This document shows positions 15,231-22,786 of a DNA stretch of 64,000 nt, one piece after another. The stretch spans positions 1 through 64,000 of the forward strand of contig NZ_JAANAS010000001.1 in assembly GCF_011089875.1 (NCBI RefSeq). Reading direction: 5' to 3'. The translations under genes and the position numbers were made by a program. Every line of letters starts with the position of its first letter. Position 1 is the stretch's first letter. The notes beneath the pieces were generated by a model. It was not told the origin of the DNA, made no database searches, and was given only the letters and a program-made list of their open reading frames with translations. This DNA is from Psychroflexus maritimus. Lineage in GTDB: Bacteria > Bacteroidota > Bacteroidia > Flavobacteriales > Flavobacteriaceae.

Positions 15231-15635
15231 CTTTTCTTACCTCTGAAGTTGATGGGCGAAAAGTTTATCCCGTGATAGATTTCAAGGAAACGCAGTGACC
15301 ATAGAAATCTTATACGGGAAGCCCCAGCCAGATCACTTTTCTTACCTCTGAAGTTGATGGGCGAGAAGTTTATCCCGTGATACATTTTAAGGAAACGCAG
15401 TGACCGTAGAAATCTTATACGGGAAGCCCCAGCCAGATCACTTTTCTTACCTCTGAAGTTGATGGGCGAGAAGTTTATCCCGTGATAGATTTCAAGGAAA
15501 CGCAGTGACCATAGAAATCTTATACGGGAAGCCCCAGCCAGATCACTTTTCTTACCTCTGAAGTTGATGGGCGAAAAGTTTATCCCGTGATAGATTTCAA
15601 GGAAACGCAGTGACCGTAGAAATCTTATACGGGAA
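15216..15635 (+). repeat. Four exact-length tandem copies of a 105-bp unit founded on the tRNA-Lys 3' end
   Basis: Units start at 15216, 15321, 15426 and 15531, and the repeat phase ends at 15635 before a truncated GCCC. Each contains the 15-base 3' end of tRNA-Lys (GCCCCAGCCAGATCA), a constant linker with ACCTCTGAAGTTGATGGGCG, and a long hairpin: TCCCGT plus AGATTTC paired with GAAATCT plus ACGGGA around a 20-base loop with GAAACGCAGTGACC. Units differ at only a few positions (A/G in GGGCGARAAG, A/G in ACCRTAG, and two changes in the unit 2 stem). No spacers are present. No protein is encoded. Confidence 0.95.
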
Positions 15636-15776
15636 GCCCGCTATCTAAATTACACAGCCGTTTGTTTTAAGGCGATAGAATTATACAACTAAACTCTTTC
15701 AGAGCTTTTTCTCATTGATGTGACGAAAGTTACTTATAGAGAAGAATAGTGTTTTTAAGTTTGTATCAAAAAACAA

Positions 15777-16379
15777 ATGAAAGAATTTTGGGATGAAAGG
15801 TATAGTGAAAAGGAATTTGCTTACGGAGCTAGGCCAAATGTGTTTTTCAAAAAACAAATTGACCAATTAAAACCAGGAAAAATACTTTTGCCTTTAGAAG
15901 GTGAAGGAAGAAATGCCATCTATGCGGCTTCAAAAAAATGGGAAGTTGAAGCTTTTGATTTTTCTGAAAGGGCAAAAGAAAACTGTTTGAAAGAAGCAGC
16001 TCAAAAAAAACTCAGAATTAACTATACTGTGAGTGATGCATTAAGTTATAATTCGTCCTCAAAATTTGATGCCATAGCTTTACTGTTTGCCCATCTACCC
16101 TCAGCCACAAGAAATAAATTTCACAGTTTATTAATTGAATTTTTAAAACCTGGTGGAATTCTAATCGTACAAGGTTTTCACCCTAATCAATTATCAAAAG
16201 GCTACAAATCTGGGGGGCCTAAAAATTCAGATTGGCTGTATGAGCTCAGTCAGCTTAAGTCTGATTTTAAACAGCTTAGACAAGTTTTAGGAGAGGAAAC
16301 CGAAACCCTTCTTGATGAAGGAAAATATCATCAAGGAAAAGCTTACGTAAGCAATTTTATAGCACAAAAGAAAATATAA
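15777..16379 (+). CDS. Class I SAM-dependent methyltransferase, TehB-like
   Basis: The 200-residue protein opens FWDERYSEKEFAYGARPN, the usual start of small TehB/thiopurine-like methyltransferases in this phylum. SAM motif I is degenerate (ILLPLEGEGRNAIYAA, about 34-49), and motif II-like acidic and GGILIVQGF (about 123-131) strands follow. It probably methylates a small molecule or metalloid, and the substrate cannot be read from sequence. A -7 element TAAGTTTG lies at 15756-15763, giving a very short leader before the ATG at 15777. It stands alone between the repeat array and a bidirectional terminator. Confidence 0.8.
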   Translation: MKEFWDERYSEKEFAYGARPNVFFKKQIDQLKPGKILLPLEGEGRNAIYAASKKWEVEAFDFSERAKENCLKEAAQKKLRINYTVSDALSYNSSSKFDAIALLFAHLPSATRNKFHSLLIEFLKPGGILIVQGFHPNQLSKGYKSGGPKNSDWLYELSQLKSDFKQLRQVLGEETETLLDEGKYHQGKAYVSNFIAQKKI

Positions 16380-16411
16380 AATGTAAAATATTTTAAGACA
16401 GGAAGCACATA

Positions 16412-16441
16412 AAAAAGGCGAAAACCAAGTTTTCGCCTTTT
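16412..16441. terminator. Bidirectional terminator
   Basis: AAAAGGCGAAAAC pairs with GTTTTCGCCTTTT around CAA, with A- and T-tracts on the two sides. It serves the methyltransferase (+) and the OmpH/Skp gene (-). Confidence 0.9.
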
Positions 16442-16465
16442 AGTTATATGTTTAGTAATAAAAAA

Positions 16466-16984
16466 TTATTCTTCATCCAGCATATCTGTAGGAAGCTCTA
16501 GCATTTCCATTACTTTCTTGGTTAAATCATAATCAGGATGTACATAAACTAGATTTGAACTTTCAGTAAAAACCTGTGTATAATTCTCCTTTTCTACAAT
16601 TACTTCAAGAGCATTTCCTATTTTGTTGTAAAGCGGACGTAATAAATCTTCTTGTTTTTTTCTAAGTTTCTGTTGAGAATTTTCTTGCATCTTCTGAATA
16701 TCCTCTTCCAAATCGGCAATTTCATTCATTCTAAATTTTTTCACAACCTCGTTTAGGTCCTTTTCTTCAGCTTGGTATTTCTCAGTTAAATCTTGATATT
16801 CTTCAAAACGTTTTCTCAACTCACTATCAAGTTCTCTGCTGTAAGCTTTCATTTCTTGATCTACGCTTTCAAGCTCAGGCATTTGAGACATAATAAATTC
16901 AGTATTTATTGTTCCTACCTTAGTTTGAGCCTGTCCAAATCCTACAATTAAAAGACCTAAAATTAAAAGTGCTTTTTTCATCAT
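16466..16984 (-). CDS. OmpH/Skp-family periplasmic chaperone
   Basis: The start is set at 16984 (MMKKALLILGLLIVGFGQAQ), which gives a clean signal peptide and 172 residues. An upstream in-frame ATG at 17032 would put charged residues before the signal. After cleavage, KVGTINTEFIMSQMPELESV is typical of OmpH, followed by a long charged coiled coil (about 45-125, EYQDLTEKYQAEEKDLNEVV). The C-terminal part returns to the trimer body (YTQVFTESSNLVYVHPDYDLT). Skp-type trimers hold unfolded outer-membrane proteins in the periplasm. It is near but not in operon with the parvulin genes, which serve the same pathway. Confidence 0.88.
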   Translation of the reverse strand: MMKKALLILGLLIVGFGQAQTKVGTINTEFIMSQMPELESVDQEMKAYSRELDSELRKRFEEYQDLTEKYQAEEKDLNEVVKKFRMNEIADLEEDIQKMQENSQQKLRKKQEDLLRPLYNKIGNALEVIVEKENYTQVFTESSNLVYVHPDYDLTKKVMEMLELPTDMLDEE

Positions 16985-17047
16985 TCTTATTTTTTGATAT
17001 GCAAATAAAACGTATTTTTTGTAAAACAACAATTATATGGCGTAAAA

Positions 17048-17500
17048 CTATTTTTTTCTTTGAGACACTTCTCTTTCGGCAAAAGCCTTAAAATCAGTCA
17101 TCACTTGTTCTCCTCTTTGTTTAAAAATTCCAGGCATAATTTTACTAATAATACGCATAGCTCCATGAAATTTGAATTCGCTCTCATTTTTCCAATGGGT
17201 TTGATTTTCATTAATTGCCTTAAAGTAATTTTTTTGTATGCTGTCAATTCCGTTGGCGGAATATTTTCCATGCCATTCATTAGGCAGTTTTTTTTTGATT
17301 ATGGTTTCTATCATAATGATTGTTTTAATTTCTAAATCAACTTTCAGCTTGCGTTTTGCTCCAACCTCGCCGTTCTCTCCTTTTATCAATTTGCTGTATT
17401 TCAAGCCTCTTTGCCAATCTGGTAGTAATTCTGGATTCTCAAAAATAGCAATTACTTTACTTAAGGGTAGGTCAATTATTATTTCAGTAGTGTATTTCAT
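17048..17500 (-). CDS. SRPBCC-superfamily (START/Bet v1-like) protein
   Basis: The protein has 150 residues, opening MKYTTEIIIDLPLSKVIAIFENPELLPDWQRGL, the usual first strand and helix of polyketide-cyclase-like SRPBCC folds. A central strand set (KTIIMIETIIKKKLPNEW) and a C-terminal long helix (IMPGIFKQRGEQVMTDFKAFAEREV) complete the fold. No catalytic residues are diagnostic. Members bind hydrophobic ligands, and the ligand here is unknown. It could share a transcript with the Skp gene downstream (64 bases between them). Confidence 0.75.
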   Translation of the reverse strand: MKYTTEIIIDLPLSKVIAIFENPELLPDWQRGLKYSKLIKGENGEVGAKRKLKVDLEIKTIIMIETIIKKKLPNEWHGKYSANGIDSIQKNYFKAINENQTHWKNESEFKFHGAMRIISKIMPGIFKQRGEQVMTDFKAFAEREVSQRKK

Positions 17501-17557
17501 GAAAACAAATTTAAGCCTTCAATCCTGGCAAACAATAATTTTATGTAAACTTAAACA

Positions 17558-17588
17558 TTGTAAAGCTGGTTCAAATTATTACATTTGC
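17558..17588 (+). promoter_or_regulatory. Promoter of the parvulin-SurA-MoxR operon
   Basis: TTG (17558-17560), 19 bases, then TACATTTGC (17580-17588). The start codon follows at 17613. Confidence 0.75.
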
Positions 17589-17612
17589 TAGACCTAAAAA
17601 TTAAAACAACTA

Positions 17613-19559
17613 ATGAATAGGATATTTTATTTTTTGCTGTTTGTAAGTAGCCTGATTTCTGCACAGGATTTTAGCGATAAAATTTTATTAGAAATAGGAG
17701 AAGAACAAGTAATGGCCGATGAATTTATTTACATCTACCAAAAAAACCTTAAGGTTTTAGAAGATGACACTAATGACGAAAGCATAGAAGCTTACTTAGA
17801 TCGCTTTATCAATTTTCAATTAAAACTTAAGGAAGCTAAATCTCAGGGATTAGATAAAGAGGAAGAATTTAACAAAGAGTTTAATCGATACTTTAAACAA
17901 TTTGCAGATAATTACATTGCAAATGGTGAGGTTACAGATGAAATGATTAAAGAAACCTATGAGCGTTTACTAAAAGAAGTAAGAGTAAGCCACATTTTAA
18001 TTGATGTAGCTCCCAATGCTTCTAAAGAAGAATGGAATGAAGCGCGCGAAAAAGCAAAAAACATACAACAACTTTTAATTGCTGAGGAAGCTAACTTTGA
18101 AGAATTAGCAAAACGCTTTTCTAAAGATCCCTCAGTAAAAAATAACCAAGGAGACATGGGCTGGTTTAAAGCTTTTAAAATGGTTCATTCCTTTGAAGAT
18201 GCCGCTTATAAACTAAGCACAAATGAAGTTTCTAATCCAGTTAAAACGCAATTTGGTTACCACATTATTAAAAAAACAGGAGAAAGAAAAAGCATAGGAA
18301 AACTAGGTGTTGCCCATATTATGCTTAGAAACAATAACAAAGAAGAGGCAGCAGAAAACGAAAAGCAAATTTTTAAAATTTACGAAAACCTTAAAAATGG
18401 TGACGATTTTGAAGACTTAGCAAAGCATTTTAGCGAAGACAAAAATACCGCAGAAAATGGAGGTCGATTACCCGCTTTTGAAGTAGGCGAAATCAATTCT
18501 AAGATTTTTGAGGAAAAAGCATTTGAACTAAAAAATGATGGCGATTATACCTCCCCTTTTCAATCGGAATTTGGTTGGCATATCATAAAAAAAATAGACC
18601 ATACGCCGGTAGAAACTTACAGCGAACTTAAAGAAAGTTTAAGAAGAAAAATCAAAACCTCAAACCGAGCTAAACTACTAAATGAACGAATCAAAGAAAA
18701 CATCATGCAACATTATAATGTTGTAATAAATCGTGATGCTATTACTTATTTTTCTGAATTAGTTGATGACCGCATTTATAAATCAAAATGGACCTTAGAT
18801 AAAAACCCAGAAGGTTTATCAAAACCTATTTTAAGCATAGAGGATACAGCTTATTCGTACAGAGATTTTGGAGTTTATATAGAAAAACAACAAGCAGGGT
18901 TTACCGGTAAACGCCCATTTAAGGAAATAATAGAAGAGTTATTTAACCGATATATTTACACAAAATTAGTTGAATACCACAAGTCGAATCTCACAAAAAT
19001 AGACCGCAAATTTGAATTAAAAATTAACGAATATAAAAATGGTTTACTCATTTTTGAATTGATGGAAAGAGAGCTTTGGAATAAAGCCAAAGAAGACACA
19101 ACTGGTCTTGAATTATTTTACACCGCAAATTCAAAAAAATATGTTGCACCTCAAAAAATAAGTGGAAAGGCTTTCACGTTTGAAAAGAAGAAACATGCAA
19201 AAAAGTTTTTAAGATTAGTGAATCGACGCGGAAAACCAGAAGATATTGCTTTAAACCAGCTTCAGGGAAGCTTGCAGAAAAAAATTGAGTCAAAACCTGT
19301 GACTGAATTTGAACTCCCTGAACATTTTAAAATAGCAACTAAATATAATGACTATTATTTTCAGAACAATAAATACATCGTTTTATTTGTTGATGAAATT
19401 GAACCTGAAAGACCCTTAAATTTAGACGAAATAAGAGGACAAGTCATTTCCGATTATCAAGACAAACTAGAGAAAGAATGGATGGAAGAATTGAAGTCTA
19501 AATACAGCGTAAAAATAAACGAAGAAACTTTTGAATTACTAAAAAAAGAATTTGAATAA
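17613..19559 (+). CDS. Periplasmic parvulin-type peptidyl-prolyl isomerase with two PpiC domains
   Basis: A signal peptide (MNRIFYFLLFVSSLISAQ) precedes 648 residues. A SurA-like N-terminal helical region (about 20-115) is followed by two rotamase domains. The first (about 123-225) has VRVSHILID, GDMGWFKAFKM and FGYHIIKK. The second (about 229-328) has LGVAHIML, NGGRLPAFEVGE and FGWHIIKK. A long charged C-terminal region (330-648) follows. It should act on outer-membrane or secreted proteins in the periplasm. It is the first gene of a tight operon whose next gene starts inside its 3' end. Confidence 0.92.
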   Translation: MNRIFYFLLFVSSLISAQDFSDKILLEIGEEQVMADEFIYIYQKNLKVLEDDTNDESIEAYLDRFINFQLKLKEAKSQGLDKEEEFNKEFNRYFKQFADNYIANGEVTDEMIKETYERLLKEVRVSHILIDVAPNASKEEWNEAREKAKNIQQLLIAEEANFEELAKRFSKDPSVKNNQGDMGWFKAFKMVHSFEDAAYKLSTNEVSNPVKTQFGYHIIKKTGERKSIGKLGVAHIMLRNNNKEEAAENEKQIFKIYENLKNGDDFEDLAKHFSEDKNTAENGGRLPAFEVGEINSKIFEEKAFELKNDGDYTSPFQSEFGWHIIKKIDHTPVETYSELKESLRRKIKTSNRAKLLNERIKENIMQHYNVVINRDAITYFSELVDDRIYKSKWTLDKNPEGLSKPILSIEDTAYSYRDFGVYIEKQQAGFTGKRPFKEIIEELFNRYIYTKLVEYHKSNLTKIDRKFELKINEYKNGLLIFELMERELWNKAKEDTTGLELFYTANSKKYVAPQKISGKAFTFEKKKHAKKFLRLVNRRGKPEDIALNQLQGSLQKKIESKPVTEFELPEHFKIATKYNDYYFQNNKYIVLFVDEIEPERPLNLDEIRGQVISDYQDKLEKEWMEELKSKYSVKINEETFELLKKEFE

Positions 19560-20406
19560 AAACACCTACATAGTTTTAACTACAATCTTTCTTTTGTTGC
19601 AGTCCTGCACATTCTTAGAAAGAAATAATGAAAAAAAGCCACTGGCTAAAGTAGGTAGCAATTTCCTATACGAAGAAGATTTACCTAAAGAAAAACTAGG
19701 CCAGCTTTCAGATAGTACGCTGTTTGTAAATAAATATATTGATGAATGGGCATTAAAAGAAATCTTGATGGAAAAGGCAAGATTTAATTTACCTAGCCTA
19801 GAACAAGAAAAATTTGATCAACTTATTCAAAATTATAAATATGAGTTATATATCAAGGCTTATAAAGACGCCTTACTGGCTAACCGACTAACTGAATACA
19901 AGCCAAAAGAGCAAGAAATAAAAAGCTATTACGAAGCACATAAAGAAACTTTTAGACTCAATGAAAACCTCTTAAAGTTAAGATTTATAGAATTATCAAG
20001 TAATTTATTTAATACAGATGAAATAAAAAAAGCTTTTTTTAGTTTTCAAACCGAAGATCAAATCTTCTTAGAACAACGAAGCTTAGAATTTAAAAATTAT
20101 TCGCTAAACGACTCTTTATGGGTTAAAGAAATTGATGTGTTAAAACAATTTAATGAGAAAGCTAAAAGAATATCTCCAAATGAGTTAGCTTTGCAAAATA
20201 AGCTTATTATTGAAGATAGTTTGGGCTACCTTTTCATAAAAATTGAAGACCGAAAAAAAATAAAAGAACAAGCGCCTATCAATTATGTTAAACCTACAAT
20301 AGAGCAAATTCTTTTAAACAAGAAAAAAATAGAATTAGAAAAAAAAATAGATAAAGAAGTACTTGAATATGCAATTGAAACCAATGAATATCAAAAGTTT
20401 AATTAA
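19552..20406 (+). CDS. SurA/PrsA-like lipoprotein without a recognisable PPIase domain, TTG start
   Basis: The 284-residue frame overlaps the previous gene by 8 bases and opens with TTG, giving MNKNTYIVLTTIFLLLQSC, a proper lipoprotein signal with lipobox LLQSC. No in-frame ATG lies near, so TTG initiation by translational coupling is the simplest reading. The body is helical and charged and resembles the N- and C-terminal chaperone halves of SurA (LAKVGSNFLYEEDL, LKFIEL-like LKLRFIELSSNLF) but lacks the HIL and GWH signatures of parvulins. It is inferred to be a membrane-anchored chaperone partner in outer-membrane protein folding. Confidence 0.75.
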   Translation: MNKNTYIVLTTIFLLLQSCTFLERNNEKKPLAKVGSNFLYEEDLPKEKLGQLSDSTLFVNKYIDEWALKEILMEKARFNLPSLEQEKFDQLIQNYKYELYIKAYKDALLANRLTEYKPKEQEIKSYYEAHKETFRLNENLLKLRFIELSSNLFNTDEIKKAFFSFQTEDQIFLEQRSLEFKNYSLNDSLWVKEIDVLKQFNEKAKRISPNELALQNKLIIEDSLGYLFIKIEDRKKIKEQAPINYVKPTIEQILLNKKKIELEKKIDKEVLEYAIETNEYQKFN

Positions 20407-21826
20407 CCTAGTTACGCTAATATTTTTAGCTTGTTTTAGTTTAAACGCACAGGTAATAATTGATGATGACGATAACTTAATTAAAGGTGAAGAAGAAGAA
20501 AGAAAAGTTTTTGACATTGCCGAAGATGGTAAAGTAAGGCAAAAAATTGATGGTGTTGCTGCTGTTGTAGGTGATTACCTGATTACGGAGAGTGATTTGA
20601 TGAAATTTCAGCTTGATGCTAAAGAACAGGGTATTCCTGCCTCTGAAAGAACTTCATGTAGAATTTTAGAACGCATGATGGAAAATAAACTCTTTGCTCA
20701 TCACGCAGTGCAAGACAGCTTAGAAGTTCCTGAAGAACGAGTTATGGCTGAAACCGAACAGCAGATAAGCCAAATGGTTGAACAAGTTGGAAGTTTAGAT
20801 AAAATCATTGAGTTTTATGGGCAAAGCAGCGAAGACGATTTAAAAACTAAATTATACGAAATTAATCTTGAAAGAAATCTCGCTCAAATGATGAAATCTG
20901 AGGTTGTTGATGATTTAGAAGTTACCCCAGAAGAAACAAGAAAATTCTTTAAATCCATCCCTGACGAAGATGTCCCCATTTTTGGAGATGAACTTGAAGT
21001 AGCGCAAATTGTCATTCAGCCAAAAGTACCACAAGAGCAAATTGATAAAGTGGTTGACCGACTCAATGAAATGCGCAAGGATGTACTTGAAAATGGTGCT
21101 AGTTTTGTAACCAAAGCTACTTTTTATTCAGAAGACAAAGCATCAAGGTCATCAGGTGGTTTATATACACTAACACGAAGAGATTCGTTTGTAAAAGAAT
21201 TTAAAGATGCTGCTTTTAGCCTAAATGAAGGCGAAATAAGTAAACCCTTTGAATCTGAATTTGGATGGCATATACTTATGGTTGAAAAAATTAGAGGTCA
21301 GCAAGTAGATGTTAGACATATTTTACTCTATCCTGAAGTTACCCAGGAAGCAGTGAGCGAAGCAGAAAAAAAAGCTGATAAAATCAAAAAAATGCTGGAA
21401 GAAGATGAGCTAGATTTTAAAGATGCTGCTAAAGAATTTTCAGACGAGCCAGAAACAAGAGAAAGCGGTGGACAGTTAATTAATTCTGCAGATGGAAGTA
21501 AACGCTTTGAATTAGCAAAAATGGATACTGAACTTTACACACGTGTTTACAAACTTAGAGAAGGTGAAATTTCAAGAGTGGTTAGAGACGAAGATAGAAC
21601 TGGGAAAACTTCGTTTAAAATTTATAAAGTCACCAAAAAAATTCCAGAACATAAAGCTAATTTTTCAGATGATTATCCAAAGATAAAAGAACTTGCTTTA
21701 CGACAAAAACAACTAAAGGAAGTAAAAAAATGGGTGATAAATAAATCAAAAGACACTTACATAAAATTCAATTCTGAATATAAAGCTTGCGAGTTTGCTT
21801 CAGATTGGATGAAAGAAAAAATTTAA
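20384..21826 (+). CDS. SurA-like periplasmic chaperone/peptidyl-prolyl isomerase
   Basis: I choose ATG 20384 (MNIKSLINLVTLIFLACFSLNAQ), a clean signal peptide. The ATG at 20363 adds seven residues. It overlaps the preceding gene by 23 bases. SurA N-domain: DGVAAVVGDYLITESDLMKFQ to about residue 180. First rotamase domain (about 190-300): ELEVAQIVIQP, SGGLYTLTRRDSF, FGWHILMVEK. Second, more diverged domain (about 303-410): VDVRHILLYPE and ESGGQLINSADGS. It should chaperone beta-barrel proteins to the BAM complex. A close spacing of 6 bases leads to the MoxR gene. Confidence 0.92.
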   Translation: MNIKSLINLVTLIFLACFSLNAQVIIDDDDNLIKGEEEERKVFDIAEDGKVRQKIDGVAAVVGDYLITESDLMKFQLDAKEQGIPASERTSCRILERMMENKLFAHHAVQDSLEVPEERVMAETEQQISQMVEQVGSLDKIIEFYGQSSEDDLKTKLYEINLERNLAQMMKSEVVDDLEVTPEETRKFFKSIPDEDVPIFGDELEVAQIVIQPKVPQEQIDKVVDRLNEMRKDVLENGASFVTKATFYSEDKASRSSGGLYTLTRRDSFVKEFKDAAFSLNEGEISKPFESEFGWHILMVEKIRGQQVDVRHILLYPEVTQEAVSEAEKKADKIKKMLEEDELDFKDAAKEFSDEPETRESGGQLINSADGSKRFELAKMDTELYTRVYKLREGEISRVVRDEDRTGKTSFKIYKVTKKIPEHKANFSDDYPKIKELALRQKQLKEVKKWVINKSKDTYIKFNSEYKACEFASDWMKEKI

Positions 21827-21832
21827 AATTAC

Positions 21833-22786
21833 ATGTCAGACGTAGAGAAAATTAAGCACTTAGTCCAAAAACACAAAAGTCTCAAAGAGGAAATTGCTAA
21901 AGTTATTGTTGGCCAAAACGAGGTTGTAAATCAAATTTTGATTTCAATTTTTTCAGGTGGTCATGCCTTACTAATAGGTGTTCCAGGATTAGCAAAAACA
22001 CTTATGGTGAATACTATTTCTCAGGCGCTTGGGTTAAATTTTAAACGTATTCAGTTTACACCAGATTTAATGCCGAGCGATATTGTGGGAGCAGAAATTC
22101 TTGACGAAAACAAGCGTTTTCAATTCTTAAAAGGGCCTGTTTTTGCAAATATCGTTCTTGCTGATGAAATCAACCGTACGCCGCCAAAAACTCAGGCAGC
22201 TCTTCTTGAAGCTATGCAGGAAAAGTCGGTTACCATAGGAGGAAAAACTTATGCGCTTGATCAACCTTATTTTGTGTTAGCTACCCAAAACCCAATAGAA
22301 CAAGAAGGCACCTACCCCCTACCTGAAGCTCAGTTAGACCGTTTTATGTTTGCCATAGAACTGAAATATCCTAGCTTTAAAGACGAAGTTGAAGTAGTAA
22401 AAGCCACCACTCAAAACCTAAATCCGCAGATTAATCCTTTGTTCAACGCACAAGAAATTATCGATTTTCAACAACTTATTAGAAGAATTCCTGTTACCGA
22501 CAACGTAATAGAGTACGCCGTTACTATAGTTGGAAAAACAAGACCAAAAGAAGCAAGTGCTAGCGATTTAATTAAAGAATATGTAGGTTGGGGAGCGGGA
22601 CCAAGAGCTTCACAAAATTTAATCTTAGCAGCAAAGACACATGCCGCACTAAACGGCAAGTACGCACCCGATATTGAAGACGTTCAAGCAGTGGCTCAAG
22701 GAATACTCAAGCATCGTGTGATCAAAAACTACAAAGCTGAAGCAGAAGGTTTAAGCACCCAAGAAATTATTACTAGTTTACTCTAA
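21833..22786 (+). CDS. MoxR-family AAA+ ATPase
   Basis: The protein has 317 residues. Walker A is GVPGLAKT (49-56), Walker B is VLADEIN (Asp111, Glu112), sensor 1 is VLATQNPIEQEGTYPLPEAQLDRF (written in two parts: VLATQNPIEQEGTY and PLPEAQLDRF), and the C-terminal lid holds WGAGPRASQNL. MoxR ATPases act as maturation chaperones, usually with VWA or DUF58 partners. None is next to it here, and its partners may be elsewhere. It is the last gene of the parvulin operon, and its 3' end overlaps the convergent binding-protein gene by 14 bases. Confidence 0.93.
   Translation: MSDVEKIKHLVQKHKSLKEEIAKVIVGQNEVVNQILISIFSGGHALLIGVPGLAKTLMVNTISQALGLNFKRIQFTPDLMPSDIVGAEILDENKRFQFLKGPVFANIVLADEINRTPPKTQAALLEAMQEKSVTIGGKTYALDQPYFVLATQNPIEQEGTYPLPEAQLDRFMFAIELKYPSFKDEVEVVKATTQNLNPQINPLFNAQEIIDFQQLIRRIPVTDNVIEYAVTIVGKTRPKEASASDLIKEYVGWGAGPRASQNLILAAKTHAALNGKYAPDIEDVQAVAQGILKHRVIKNYKAEAEGLSTQEIITSLL

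Noticed and set aside
15137-15385. Minus-strand frame across tRNA-Lys and the 105-bp units
   Set aside because: It is the antisense of a tRNA and a repeat. The translated LAGARTQDPLL stretch is a well-known false product of tRNA genes.
15216-15635. CRISPR array
   Set aside because: The 105-bp units abut directly with no unique spacers, and no cas genes are near.
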